NCBI GenBank assembly: GCA_019359435.1
Contig: JAHHHI010000086.1
Coordinates: 1-64,000, forward strand
Direction of reading: 5' to 3'
Length of the DNA stretch: 64,000 bases
Origin: Kaiparowitsia implicata GSE-PSE-MK54-09C
GTDB taxonomy: Bacteria > Cyanobacteriota > Cyanobacteriia > Elainellales > Elainellaceae
Shown here: piece after piece, positions 1 to 9,234 of the stretch
Layout of the letters: each line of letters begins with the position of its first letter
Position numbering within the stretch: position 1 is the stretch's first letter
Notes under the pieces: generated by a model
Database searches by the model: none
What the model saw: only the letters and a program-made list of their open reading frames with translations
Told to the model about the DNA's origin: nothing
Translations under genes and position numbers: made by a program

Positions 1-123
1 TCGGAGAGATACCTCGAGTCTTTACTTGCTTGGTTCATTTCTGCTGTTCTTTTTCTTGCTCACATCTACCCTACAACTTCACCTTAGCTGTCCCTATTGA
101 CTCAGTCTCCCTCAGGGCCTATG

Positions 124-1677
124 TTAGGTGTGTATCTGAACTGTATAAAGGGAAGGTTGCTCCGCCAATCCCAACTCTAGCTGACCATTAGAAGCTACCT
201 GAAAAGCTTCAGCCCATTGCAAATAATTTTCTACAACTCCTAGCTCTTTTGCAACAGCTTTAAGGGATAGCCGCCTTAAAATCTCTACTGTAATTGGTCT
301 TTTTTCATCCCAAAAGATCATAGAGTCAAAAAACTCTAGTGAAGGACTTGAGGTAACAAGCTTGAAAATAAATTTAGCCTCTTCCTCTGTCTCAAACGAT
401 AAAAAATTTACAGTATCATCAAACATTACTGGTTTTCTCCCTAAAGGTCCAATAAGGCAAAAATTTAACTGCTTGTAAAGTCCAGAAATTGCTATTTTCC
501 AGTTCTGGAAGGAATAGGAGCCAACACCAAAAATAGAATATGGTGGTTTGTTTTTATAAATCGAACTTTTCCTGTTTTTTAGATATTCATCATGTTCAAG
601 TAGATATTGCCAGGTTTTAGGGGCTTTATCCTGAATAAAACTTGTATCACCACCAACTAATTTTTGTGTGACTAAAATAAGTTTTCGATAATCGCTGGTT
701 CTGCCATTGCCAATATCTGAACTCTTTAGAAGAGGATACAAATAGCTCTCCTCTAAAGAGTATTTCTTGCCCATCCCATTCAGGAACAAGGCATTATGAA
801 CTTGCTCTAACTCCATTACCTTAGAACAGTCATGCTTAATTCCAGAACGCCAAACATATCTTAAATCTTGACCTGCTAAGTGTTTCAAATTCTCATATTT
901 AACTGTGTTTCTGAGAATTAATCCATCTCTTTCACCAATTAGATATGATGCCTTTCTAGACTGTAAATTCTCATAAACTTTGCAATCAAGATCATCGTCA
1001 ACGTCAGTAGATAAAATAAAAAGACAAGCCTCTACTGATGCTCCAAAATGCACTTTTGCATCAATCAAATAAATATGAGCAGAAAATCTATTCCCTGACT
1101 TCCGTTTTACCTGTCGCACTACCTTGCGAGCAACAGAGTACTTGCATAAAACGGCTATAGTACCTTCTTTTTTCGATAGCCACTCGACGTATTGCAGTAG
1201 CATCCATTCGGAAATGTCAAAATTTCCTGAACCAGTAATAGCCTCAATACCCCGACGATTCTGAAAGTTTGATTTTGAGGGAATATTTTGACTGTTAAGA
1301 ATGCTCAATTCACTACTTGTAACCCAAGGAGGATTACCAATTACCAAAATATATCCCGACAGATTTGAAATAAAATCTTTCCAATCTGTATCAAAAAAGT
1401 CGGACTCATATACAGTTAAGTTCTCGGCGTTTGAATATTCAGATACGGAAAGCTTTGCTTCTTTAACATACTCCTTATTTATATCTAAGCCTATAATTTT
1501 TGATTTTTCAAATGCACTAAGGCCAGCTCGAATAAAAGCTCCTTTTCCACAGCTTGGCTCTATGATAAATTCCGGCGATATCTGATGATTTATCCTAAGC
1601 GTCTGAACTACTGCTATTGCAAGATTGTCGGGGGTTTGGAAATCACCAAATTGCCATTTCTCTATTGATTTCACCAT
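124..1677 (-). CDS. Adenine-specific DNA methyltransferase of a type II restriction-modification system
   Basis: This 517-residue protein probably transfers a methyl group from S-adenosylmethionine to the N6 of adenine, protecting host DNA from the endonuclease encoded just upstream. The N-terminus shows the gamma-type order: motif X-like FGDFQTP (about residues 10-16), SAM-binding motif I IIEPSCGKGAF (38-48), an acidic residue after the second strand (D65) and catalytic motif IV NPPW (115-118). The remaining 380 residues have no motif I recognise and probably hold the target-recognition region. It starts 6 bases after the endonuclease stop codon, so the two genes form an operon. The region is AT-rich and lacks HIP1 sites, which suggests horizontal transfer. 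The target sequence cannot be read from the protein. Confidence 0.88.
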   Translation of the reverse strand: MVKSIEKWQFGDFQTPDNLAIAVVQTLRINHQISPEFIIEPSCGKGAFIRAGLSAFEKSKIIGLDINKEYVKEAKLSVSEYSNAENLTVYESDFFDTDWKDFISNLSGYILVIGNPPWVTSSELSILNSQNIPSKSNFQNRRGIEAITGSGNFDISEWMLLQYVEWLSKKEGTIAVLCKYSVARKVVRQVKRKSGNRFSAHIYLIDAKVHFGASVEACLFILSTDVDDDLDCKVYENLQSRKASYLIGERDGLILRNTVKYENLKHLAGQDLRYVWRSGIKHDCSKVMELEQVHNALFLNGMGKKYSLEESYLYPLLKSSDIGNGRTSDYRKLILVTQKLVGGDTSFIQDKAPKTWQYLLEHDEYLKNRKSSIYKNKPPYSIFGVGSYSFQNWKIAISGLYKQLNFCLIGPLGRKPVMFDDTVNFLSFETEEEAKFIFKLVTSSPSLEFFDSMIFWDEKRPITVEILRRLSLKAVAKELGVVENYLQWAEAFQVASNGQLELGLAEQPSLYTVQIHT

Positions 1678-1683
1678 CTTTAT

Positions 1684-2337
1684 CTATCGAATCCTAACTA
1701 TTCCGGAGGTGCTACCAGCTTGCTGAATGACTCGACTATATTGCAATCTCCACTGAAGAGCATTTGAGATTGTTAAATATCCTTGATTTGGAGGCGATTC
1801 CAGAATCCTATCAGCCAACTGACTCGCACCTATTTCATCGACTGGTAAATTTCTCTCAACTATAAAAGCGATGATGTCATCCTTATTTCCATCTCGATTC
1901 AAGATACCAATAAGACCTCTGGTCGTCTGAAAATCTCCTGTTCTGCTCTTATCTAAAAAAATGGTATGCTGCATATTTAATCTTCCAGTTCTATTCGCTG
2001 GATCATCATACTTGTCATAAACAAAAACAAAAAGATGGTATCCCAAACCAAATACTTTTTGAGTCGCTGATTTAAAGGGACAAGAAGATTGGGGTTGCTT
2101 TATGCTTGTTACTTTAATGTCAACTTCAAGAGCCGGAAGATCGATACCTGATGCTGAATTTCCCCGTTGGTGAGTGTAATTTTGAGCTAAATAGGCTGTG
2201 AATTTATGCTCAAGATAAGTTCCGACAGCTTTTCCATCTGTCACACCATAAAGGGTAGGCTCGTCGTATATAGACTCTATTTCAGCAAACCTAGCTGCTT
2301 CAGCGCACAAGTTTTCTATAGTCAGTATTGGCTGCAT
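1684..2337 (-). CDS. Type II restriction endonuclease, PD-(D/E)xK-like
   Basis: This 217-residue protein is the likely nuclease partner of the downstream methyltransferase. A short stretch, GIDLPALEVDIKVTS (about residues 64-78), fits the PD-(D/E)xK metal-binding core, with D66 followed by D73-x-K75. No other domain is visible. Its size suits a simple homodimeric type II enzyme that cuts unmethylated sites in the cytoplasm. It is the first gene of the pair, and the methyltransferase follows after 6 bases. No controller (C) protein gene is visible beside it. The nuclease call rests on this motif plus the gene context; the specificity is unknown. Confidence 0.75.
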   Translation of the reverse strand: MQPILTIENLCAEAARFAEIESIYDEPTLYGVTDGKAVGTYLEHKFTAYLAQNYTHQRGNSASGIDLPALEVDIKVTSIKQPQSSCPFKSATQKVFGLGYHLFVFVYDKYDDPANRTGRLNMQHTIFLDKSRTGDFQTTRGLIGILNRDGNKDDIIAFIVERNLPVDEIGASQLADRILESPPNQGYLTISNALQWRLQYSRVIQQAGSTSGIVRIR

Positions 2338-2558
2338 TCTTCTCTCAGGTTACGCCCCTGAAATAGTACATTAGTTTGCAAGATTAGGAAAGTATATGTC
2401 AAGATCCTTTACCTTATTTCTGAAGTGCATGCAGTTTATGGTTTGGAAGACTGGAAGAGAGGAGCTGCGTACACCTAACGGTCGCGCTCACCGGACGCAG
2501 ATAACCTTTGCAACTACTTGTACGTTCCGGTGCAGTGCGATTGTTACACAGCGATCAA

Positions 2559-3332
2559 CTACGGGTTGCAATTCCATTCATGACCAGCATTCCAAAGATT
2601 CAAGATTTCCGTTTTGTAGACGCTATACCAATTGGGATCAGCGCGTGCAGAAATCACGACACACGGCAGATCTTTAGTCGTTTTATATGAGTAGTACTCA
2701 AGATAGATTGAACCATCACTTGATTCTAAATCTGACGCAAAACAGCCGAACGGAATTGGGAAATTAATTGTCCTTATCTCAAGTCTATCCGGTGCTACTG
2801 AATGCAAGCTGCAAATAAGTGTTAACGTATCTAATATTTTGTCGCTAAGGCGCTGATCAGAGATTGGTCGATATACTCTCTGCGGTATCAACTTCGTTGT
2901 TTCGCTGTTTGGTTCGACAACAAGAATCATAATCTTTTGACCGTCTTTCAATTTCTGCTCTAGCTGGGAATAGAAAGTTGTTATGGTTCGATTGAGAGTG
3001 ATTCCAACAATAAATAACTCTTTCGATCCAATAATGACGGTATCTTTCAAATCAAGTGGGAATTCCTCACAGAGAAGATTTTTTGTTCCACTGAGTTTGT
3101 CGTTTATGCCACTTAATCGATCTCTAATCCCAAGACTGTAAACTGCAAGCAACCCTAACAAGGCAAGTGTGACCGATTCAACCAGAGTTTTAGATGCTAA
3201 ACCGAGTCCATTGAGAATAGCTAACGTGAGTGCGGCAAATGCAAAGAAATACAGATCAATATTTTCGCCTTTGCGTATATCAGAAATGATGCGTCTAAGG
3301 ACTTCCATTCCGACTTGCTCCGTTACTTCCAT
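2559..3332 (-). CDS. Two-helix membrane protein with a soluble phospholipase-D-like/DUF5919-like domain
   Basis: I do not recognise a characterised homologue for this 257-residue protein. Two hydrophobic helices (about residues 26-44 and 49-68) are followed by a soluble domain. That domain has alternating strands such as LFIVGITLNRT and KIMILVVEP around residues 106-141, which resemble DUF5919-type or degenerate phospholipase-D-like domains. The HKD motif of true phospholipase D is not visible. It lies on the same strand as, and upstream of, the restriction-modification pair in the same AT-rich stretch, separated by about 220 bases. The two-helix-plus-soluble-domain plan is common among membrane-acting defence effectors, but that role is inference. 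A second ATG at residue 9 could also be the start. Confidence 0.6.
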   Translation of the reverse strand: MEVTEQVGMEVLRRIISDIRKGENIDLYFFAFAALTLAILNGLGLASKTLVESVTLALLGLLAVYSLGIRDRLSGINDKLSGTKNLLCEEFPLDLKDTVIIGSKELFIVGITLNRTITTFYSQLEQKLKDGQKIMILVVEPNSETTKLIPQRVYRPISDQRLSDKILDTLTLICSLHSVAPDRLEIRTINFPIPFGCFASDLESSDGSIYLEYYSYKTTKDLPCVVISARADPNWYSVYKTEILNLWNAGHEWNCNP

Positions 3333-3963
3333 TTGTGACTCCGCAATACTTCAAGCTAGGCATCCCCCAAAAAGTCTGAACGAACTCTCCAAACCAACCA
3401 AGCTGTATAACTACTACATAAACTGAAATTTTCTGCCTAAGATCCCCTTATGGGTGGATAGGTAGAAAGACTCGACATAACACTCCAGATTTATTACTTA
3501 TGCAAATTTTTTCTGTATAGTACGCCAATCAAGCTAAATAGCGAGAATCTTTCCGCCTATTTTCAGGTTCCTCACGGAGATAAGCAGATGCACGGTACAA
3601 CCTCTGTCTTTTATGCAGCCACATTATCAAGATGGGCGGGTTTTGCTGGAAGAGGGATGGGTGCGATCGTAGTCGTGAAGGCTGGGGCAAACGGTAGCAG
3701 ATGGGTCTTGCGTTTTGAGATCAAATGTTTTATGCTTCCAGCTACCGGAATCTGATTCCGGTGATAACTACATGCGCGCTTGGGGTTTTGGGCGCTGATT
3801 AGGAGTGGTAGGACACTCACTAACCAGCTGACCTGACTCCTGGTATAGGCAGGAGCCAGGCTTTGATGATTATCAAGCGCCTCGCGAATGCTGACAAGTG
3901 GTTGGGTCAACCACGTCCCTGAGCGCGTTTCCTCTACAACATGCATTAGCGAGGCAAAAACCT
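3333..3963. other. Gene-free spacer at the edge of the AT-rich block
   Basis: This stretch holds no gene I can support. The first ~200 bases continue the AT-rich composition of the restriction-modification block, and HIP1-rich host-like sequence resumes after about 3600. Open frames on the minus strand here lack family features and overlap one another. No transposase remnant or tRNA is visible. Confidence 0.4.
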
Positions 3964-4176
3964 ATGAGTTCAGAAATTAAGGCGCTGGTGCGATCGCACC
4001 AGGGCGAGAGCAACGCGCAAATTTGGATCATCGGCACGCGAGACCAGGTGATCCATCTGATGAACGAGCTGTATGTGAAAAAGGTGGCGACGGATCGAGC
4101 GCAGTTTACGCCGATTATCCCTGCGCCGTTTGCGGATGGGCAGTATATGACGGTGTTGGTGCGATCGCACCATTGA
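3964..4176 (+). CDS. Small conserved-looking protein of unknown function
   Basis: This reading frame encodes 70 residues beginning MSSEIKALVRSHQ. It looks like a compact soluble domain with hydrophobic strands (IWIIGT, TVLVRS) and a helix (DQVIHLMNELYVKK). I cannot assign a function. Both ends carry a LVRSHQ/LVRSHH segment encoded around the HIP1 octamer, so part of the sequence is shaped by that repeat. No strong ribosome-binding site precedes the ATG. An upstream in-frame ATG at 3898 would add 22 residues of unconvincing sequence. Overlapping frames on the other strand look like shadows. Confidence 0.45.
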   Translation: MSSEIKALVRSHQGESNAQIWIIGTRDQVIHLMNELYVKKVATDRAQFTPIIPAPFADGQYMTVLVRSHH

Positions 4177-4260
4177 CTTCTGGCTGCACCGTGGGTAAAT
4201 CGGATGGGTTGGGGATGGGGTCTGGAGCACTCATAGAGGCAATGGCGTTGATCGCCAGGT

Positions 4261-4809
4261 TTAGTCGAATTCGGGTGCCCAAATGCTGGAGACTTCCATT
4301 TCCCAACCCGGTAAGAGTTCTGGGACGGTGAAGCGATCGCCATTCTGCAAAATCACGGGTTCGGCTTGAGATTGGTAAACCTCAATGGTCTGGGTGCGAT
4401 AGTCTACCAGTGCGCCAATGGTGGTGCCCAGGTCAAGGAACTGCCGAATTTTGGCGCGGAGGTTGTCGAGGTCATCCGTTTTAGAGCGCACCTCAAAGAT
4501 CAGATCGGGAACGAGGTTGGCATAGTCTTCGGTGGTGCGTTTTAGCCGTTCGGCTTTGACGAAGGAGGCATCGGGAGCGCGGATATCCCCATCGGCGTTG
4601 GGGAGCTTGAAGCCTGCACTAGATGCGGTAACCCGCCCTAGCTTGCGAGGACTGACCCAGGCCCAGAGTTGGGCGATGATGGCGGCGGCGATTTCATCGG
4701 ATTCAAAACCAGATGGACTCATGACAATGATGGCTCCATCGACGAGTTCGAGGCGGTAGTCGGGGTGCTGATGCTGAAAGCGCTGGAGGTCTTCAACGGT
4801 GAGGGTCAT
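4261..4809 (-). CDS. Uma2 family (DUF820) putative PD-(D/E)xK nuclease
   Basis: This 182-residue protein belongs to the Uma2/DUF820 family, which is strongly expanded in cyanobacteria and has a restriction-endonuclease-like fold. Visible hallmarks are the N-terminal LTVEDLQRFQ helix, the ELVDGAIIVMSPSG segment, the APDASFV strand with its acidic residue, and PDLIFEVRSKTDD, where E-x-R-S-K carries the expected catalytic acid and lysine. The start at 4809 is preceded by AGGAGGA, a strong ribosome-binding site. Biological roles of the family are poorly known; links to mobile elements have been suggested. It follows the small gene ending at 4848 on the same strand. Confidence 0.85.
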   Translation of the reverse strand: MTLTVEDLQRFQHQHPDYRLELVDGAIIVMSPSGFESDEIAAAIIAQLWAWVSPRKLGRVTASSAGFKLPNADGDIRAPDASFVKAERLKRTTEDYANLVPDLIFEVRSKTDDLDNLRAKIRQFLDLGTTIGALVDYRTQTIEVYQSQAEPVILQNGDRFTVPELLPGWEMEVSSIWAPEFD

Positions 4810-4847
4810 GGTGTCCTCCTGTGGGGTATGGGCGATCGCTCGAGACA

Positions 4848-5135
4848 TTACAGCGTTACATGTCCGGTCACATTGCCAACCACCTTGCCTCCTGTGACTT
4901 GCCCCATCACCTGGTTTTGGTTGCCTGTCACCGTCTGCACAATCTGAGTGCTAGGGGTGCTATCGGGGGCATCGGCTTGCAGAATTTGGGCGATCGCCTC
5001 GGCTAGGGCAGCATCGCTATCTGACCCACAGCGTAACCCATCCTTTGTGGCTGATGCCAAGGCGTAGAGACAAAGGTCAATCGACACGATGGGTGTATGC
5101 TGGTTGGCCTCGACGACCCGATCGAGCTTGACCAC
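4848..5135 (-). CDS. Small protein of unknown function between a STAND ATPase and a Uma2 gene
   Basis: This frame encodes about 95 residues and appears to start with GTG. The N-terminal half looks like a globular helical segment (SIDLCLYALASATKDGL). The C-terminal third is unusual: a Val/Gly/Asn-rich run with repeats of the form GNxNQV-GQVTGGKVVGNVTG, suggesting a short beta-strand repeat. It lies 81 bases downstream of the WD40 ATPase on the same strand and 38 bases before the Uma2 start. It may therefore be co-transcribed with both. No function is recognised and the start codon is uncertain. Confidence 0.45.
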   Translation of the reverse strand: MVKLDRVVEANQHTPIVSIDLCLYALASATKDGLRCGSDSDAALAEAIAQILQADAPDSTPSTQIVQTVTGNQNQVMGQVTGGKVVGNVTGHVTL

Positions 5136-5216
5136 CCGGCGGAGAATTTCAAAAAGTATAGTGCGGGTTCGGGAGTGCAGTGGCCTGCGTTAGTCTGTTC
5201 ACCGCTGCATCAGCGC

Positions 5217-8200
5217 CTAGATCACCGCACCCAGCATCTGCAATGTTGCCCGCGTGGCCTGGGTCAGCCCGGTTGCCCCCGTCAGGTTCATCCCCTCGTA
5301 GAGTCGCTTGGCAATCAGCACCCGCAGGCACTCCCCCGTCTGGGCATCCCAAATCCGCACGGTCTGGTCTTGAGAGCCGGTGGCGATGGTGAAAGACCGG
5401 CCCTGAGGGGCGATCGCACCCCCATCGGCACTAAACGCCAGCGAAGACACCAAATGCTGATGCCCCTTACAGATATGCAAACAGTCCCCCGTCTGGGCAT
5501 CCCAAATTCTTACCGTGTGATCGTGGGCGGCACTGGCTAGGCGCGTGCCATCTGGGCTAAAGGCCACCGCAAACACCCAGTTGGTATGGCCTGCCAAAAC
5601 TCGAAGGCATCGCCCCGTGGTTGCATCCCACAGGCGCAGGGTTTGGTCGCTGCTGCTGCTGACCAGGGTATGCCCGTCTGGGCTAAAGGCCACAGACCAC
5701 ACTCGGCTGTCGTGGCCTGTCAGAATTCTGAGGGGTGTTCCCGTAACGGCATCCCACAGTTGGATGGTTTGGTCGGCCCCACTGCTGGCTAGCTGGGTGC
5801 CATCGGGGCTAAAGGCAACCCCGAGAACTTTGGCGGTGTGTTTCGTCAGCGTGCGCAGGCACTGGCCTGTGGCGCAATCCCATAGTTTAACGGTGCGGTC
5901 GGCGCTGGCGGTGGCCAAAATAAACGCGTGGGGATGAAAGGCGATCGCATTAATCCAATCCCCATGCCCTTGCAACACCTGCACACAGCGCCCTGTTGCG
6001 ACCTCCCATAGCCGCGCTGTGCAGTCGGTGCTGCCGCTGGCAAGAAGGGTGCTGTCCCCATTGAAGGCCACGCCATAGACAAAATCGCGGTGGCCGCTCA
6101 AGGTCAACAGTTGCTGCCCGGTTTGCCAATTCCACAGGGCGACGGTTTTGTCATTGCTGCCGCTGGCTAGGTAGCGCCCGTCGGGGCTAAAGGCTACGGG
6201 CAAGGCCCAGTCGGTGTGGCCTTCCCAGGTGCGCAGGCAGTGCCCAGTGTCGCTATCCCACAGCTTCACCGTCTGGTCGAGGCTGACCCCCACCAGGCGG
6301 CGACCGTCGGGATGCACCGCCACGGAGCACACTTCATTTTGGTGACCCGTGAGGGTTTTGAGGCAGGTGTCGGTGTGCCAATCCCAGAGTTTGATGGTGC
6401 GATCGCCCCCGCTGCTAAACAGCAACTCTCCCGTGGGGCTAAAGGCCACCGAGTAAACGCTGCTGCCATGCCCAGGGTAAGTCGCTAGGCAGTCCCAACT
6501 GCGGCAATCCCACAGTTTAATTGTGCCATCGCCGCTGCCGCTGGCCAGCAGCTGACCATCGGCGCTAAAGGACAGAGCGTTTACCCAGCCGCTGTGGCCG
6601 GTGAGGGTGTGGAGACAGGTGCCCGTCTCCGCATCCCAGAGCTTGATCTGGTGGTCGGCCCCGCCGCTGGCGAGCAGCAGAGACGGCGGGTTGCCTTGAC
6701 CCGGCTGAGCGATCGCCCGAGGGGCAAACGCCACAGAGCGCACCCAGTCGGTATGGCTGGTTAGGGTGTTTAGGCAGGTTCCTGTGTCTACCTCCCAAAG
6801 CTTAAGGGTGCGATCGCCCCCCGCACTGGCCAGCATTTTGCCATCTGGGCTAAAGGCGATCGCAAACACCTCATGGCCGTGGCCGGTCAGGGTTTTGACC
6901 GGCGTGCCGTCTTCAGCCATCCACAGGCGAATCGTTTGGTCGGCCCCGCAGCTGCCAATCAACCGCCCCTCTGGGCTATAGGCCACAGCCCGCACCCAGT
7001 TTTGGTGGCCCCGGCACATCAGCAAGAGCTGCCCGGTCTGGCTATCCCACACCCGCACTTGGCAATCAGTATCGCCCGTGGCCAACCCCTGTCCGTTGGG
7101 GCTAAAGGCCGCCGACAGCACATTCCCCAACGATTCTGTAAAGACGCAGTGGGATAGATCTGCCCCGGCAAAGTTGACCCCGTGCAGCTTCACATCCTGC
7201 AAATAGGCCTGCCACACCGTTAGCCCAGAAAAGTCGTAGCCGCTAATATCGACTGACATGTGCAGCAGCAGATTCAGGCTGTTGCCCCCGACGTACCCCA
7301 TCGACTGAGGCGTGCCGCCCCGCAGGGTTGCTAAGATGCGTTGCAGGGTTGTGGCAATGGCCTCGGCGCTGCCCAACTCATTCATCAGCTGATCAAGAAT
7401 GGGGCGAAGAATTAGGTTGATCTGAGTTTCGCGCACAAAGTCTTTGGCTTGGGCTTTGGTTAAGGCATGGCGTTTGAATAGGTGTGGGGTCTGGGTGCTA
7501 ATCTCCTCGCAGACGCGGTCAATCAGGGAATGGGTGACATACTCCATCACGACCGGTTGCTGGGTCATGCCTATTGGGCTGCGTTCTAAGAGCGATCGCC
7601 GTTGCAGTGAGTTTAGCGATTCCCACAGGTCGCGCGGGGGCACATGGGTGAGGAGGTCAGCTTGGAGGTCTGCGATCGCCGCAGGCTCTCGGTTGATCGC
7701 CAGCCAATACATTACCGATTTTTCTAGCTCCGTCAGGCGCTGAAAATGCTGTTCTAGCAGATCGCGGATGTCGTCAAACAGAAACCCGCCCTGCTGCGAC
7801 ACGGCCAAAAACTGGGTGATGTCGCCGCCAAAAAAGTCGTGAATCGACGAGGCCACAATCTTGAGCGCCAGGGGATTGCCGGCATAGCGTCTGATTAGCG
7901 CCTGCCATTGGTCTTCAGTCGCCTGAAATGCGCCCTTTACGCTAAACAGAGCTTTGCCATCATGCTCCGGTAGCCCTGCGAGCTGGAGCGATCGCACAGG
8001 CAGCGCGTCGCCTTCAAAGGCGGCCAACCCCTTCGGTTTCTCGCGCGAGGTCACTATGACACAGCTTTGGTGAGCGGTTTCGGCTAGGCAGCGCAGCAGG
8101 TCACCATAGCCCTCAAACCCAGCTCGGTAGCGTCCGGTGCGATCGCCCCCCTGCAAAATCGACTCCGCATTATCCAAAATCACCAAACAGCGCTGATGCC

Positions 8201-8930
8201 GCAGGTAGTGCAGCAGTCGTAAGATCCGTCCCTCCAAGCTCAGGGGCAAATCACGCTCTTGCTGGTTAGACAACACCTGCATTAAATCCGCCAGACTATC
8301 TTCTGGGGATGGGGCATTGCGCAGGGAGCGCCAGATCACGAACTGAAAATCCGACTGGGGCGAGTCGATAATCTCGTTTGCGAGGCGCACCGACAAGGCG
8401 GTTTTGCCAATTCCCCCCATGCCCAGCAACGTCACTAAGCGGCAACGTGGGCCTTGTCTGTCTGCGAGAGCGTCGCCCAAAATCCAGCGCTTTAGAGTGG
8501 CTAGCTCACGCTGGCGACCATAAAAAAAGAGAGTGTCGGGGGCGTTGCCCCAGTCGATCTGGAGTGAGTCTGGAGACGGTGAGGCAAGTGTAGGGGAGGG
8601 ATCAGAGCGTGCGATCGCCCCTTGGGGCTGGTCTTTAACCTCGACGGTCTCTACCCCATGCTCGGCGTCTGCTACCGCTTGCCAGTCTAGACCTAGCACC
8701 GCACAATAGGCCTTAAAGGCATCCGCGTTAATCGCCACCTTACCCGCCAAAAAGCGCTTCCAGGTGCCTTCCGATATCCCCGCGGCTAGAACCCCCGCCG
8801 TGTCCCAATCAGTGCCTAAGATCCGGCTAGCTGCTTCTACCCATCGAAAGTCGTTGACAGGCCAGCCCTGTGCCAGTCTGGCCTGCTTGATTTTGCCTCG
8901 GCCTGAAGAAGACGCTTTGAGGGTAATCAC
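5217..8930 (-). CDS. STAND/NB-ARC ATPase with 14 C-terminal WD40 repeats
   Basis: This 1237-residue protein is a signal-transduction ATPase of the STAND class. An N-terminal domain (about 1-95) resembles the helix-turn-helix-like module common in cyanobacterial NB-ARC proteins. The NB-ARC domain follows, with P-loop GMGGIGKT (170-177), Walker B LVILDN (249-254) and GNPLAL (351-356). A winged-helix-like linker and a short pentapeptide-like stretch (about 570-600) come next. Fourteen WD40 repeats of about 42 residues run to the end, enough for two seven-bladed propellers. Repeats 4 and 14 carry insertions encoded around a HIP1 site. The start codon is GTG. By family knowledge the propellers sense a ligand and ATP drives oligomerisation. 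The ligand and output are unknown. Confidence 0.92.
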   Translation of the reverse strand: MITLKASSSGRGKIKQARLAQGWPVNDFRWVEAASRILGTDWDTAGVLAAGISEGTWKRFLAGKVAINADAFKAYCAVLGLDWQAVADAEHGVETVEVKDQPQGAIARSDPSPTLASPSPDSLQIDWGNAPDTLFFYGRQRELATLKRWILGDALADRQGPRCRLVTLLGMGGIGKTALSVRLANEIIDSPQSDFQFVIWRSLRNAPSPEDSLADLMQVLSNQQERDLPLSLEGRILRLLHYLRHQRCLVILDNAESILQGGDRTGRYRAGFEGYGDLLRCLAETAHQSCVIVTSREKPKGLAAFEGDALPVRSLQLAGLPEHDGKALFSVKGAFQATEDQWQALIRRYAGNPLALKIVASSIHDFFGGDITQFLAVSQQGGFLFDDIRDLLEQHFQRLTELEKSVMYWLAINREPAAIADLQADLLTHVPPRDLWESLNSLQRRSLLERSPIGMTQQPVVMEYVTHSLIDRVCEEISTQTPHLFKRHALTKAQAKDFVRETQINLILRPILDQLMNELGSAEAIATTLQRILATLRGGTPQSMGYVGGNSLNLLLHMSVDISGYDFSGLTVWQAYLQDVKLHGVNFAGADLSHCVFTESLGNVLSAAFSPNGQGLATGDTDCQVRVWDSQTGQLLLMCRGHQNWVRAVAYSPEGRLIGSCGADQTIRLWMAEDGTPVKTLTGHGHEVFAIAFSPDGKMLASAGGDRTLKLWEVDTGTCLNTLTSHTDWVRSVAFAPRAIAQPGQGNPPSLLLASGGADHQIKLWDAETGTCLHTLTGHSGWVNALSFSADGQLLASGSGDGTIKLWDCRSWDCLATYPGHGSSVYSVAFSPTGELLFSSGGDRTIKLWDWHTDTCLKTLTGHQNEVCSVAVHPDGRRLVGVSLDQTVKLWDSDTGHCLRTWEGHTDWALPVAFSPDGRYLASGSNDKTVALWNWQTGQQLLTLSGHRDFVYGVAFNGDSTLLASGSTDCTARLWEVATGRCVQVLQGHGDWINAIAFHPHAFILATASADRTVKLWDCATGQCLRTLTKHTAKVLGVAFSPDGTQLASSGADQTIQLWDAVTGTPLRILTGHDSRVWSVAFSPDGHTLVSSSSDQTLRLWDATTGRCLRVLAGHTNWVFAVAFSPDGTRLASAAHDHTVRIWDAQTGDCLHICKGHQHLVSSLAFSADGGAIAPQGRSFTIATGSQDQTVRIWDAQTGECLRVLIAKRLYEGMNLTGATGLTQATRATLQMLGAVI

Positions 8931-9234
8931 GATCCGTCAACTAAACGTTACGTGTCCTGCGCTGAATGGGTGAACACTACAACAGTTCGAGCAATCGTCT
9001 CAGCAACTGCTAAGACCCTTAGTCTCTCGCTAGGTAATTTAGCATAGGACGCAATCCACTATCCCCTCTTAACACTTGCCCAGCAGCAGTTCCTAGGGTG
9101 CTGCCTTACTATAGGCCAGAGCCGCAGTCCCCCGGCTTGAGCCCAGAGTTAAGAGTGCCAGATCGCATCCTGAGTTGGGGATATGCCCAGACCGTTCTCA
9201 ACTCTATCTCAACTCTAACTGAGGGGATTAATCT
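8931..9234. other. Spacer upstream of the STAND ATPase gene
   Basis: This 304-base stretch should contain the promoter of the leftward STAND gene and the 3' flank of the next leftward gene. I see no clear promoter boxes, terminator or small gene. Confidence 0.35.

Noticed and set aside
3611-4343. Overlapping leftward frames around the small gene at 3964
   Set aside because: They overlap each other and the better candidate on the plus strand, and lack any conserved-looking domain.
5217-7130. Tandem DNA repeat or CRISPR-like array
   Set aside because: The periodicity of about 126 bases is the coding sequence of WD40 repeats, not a non-coding array.
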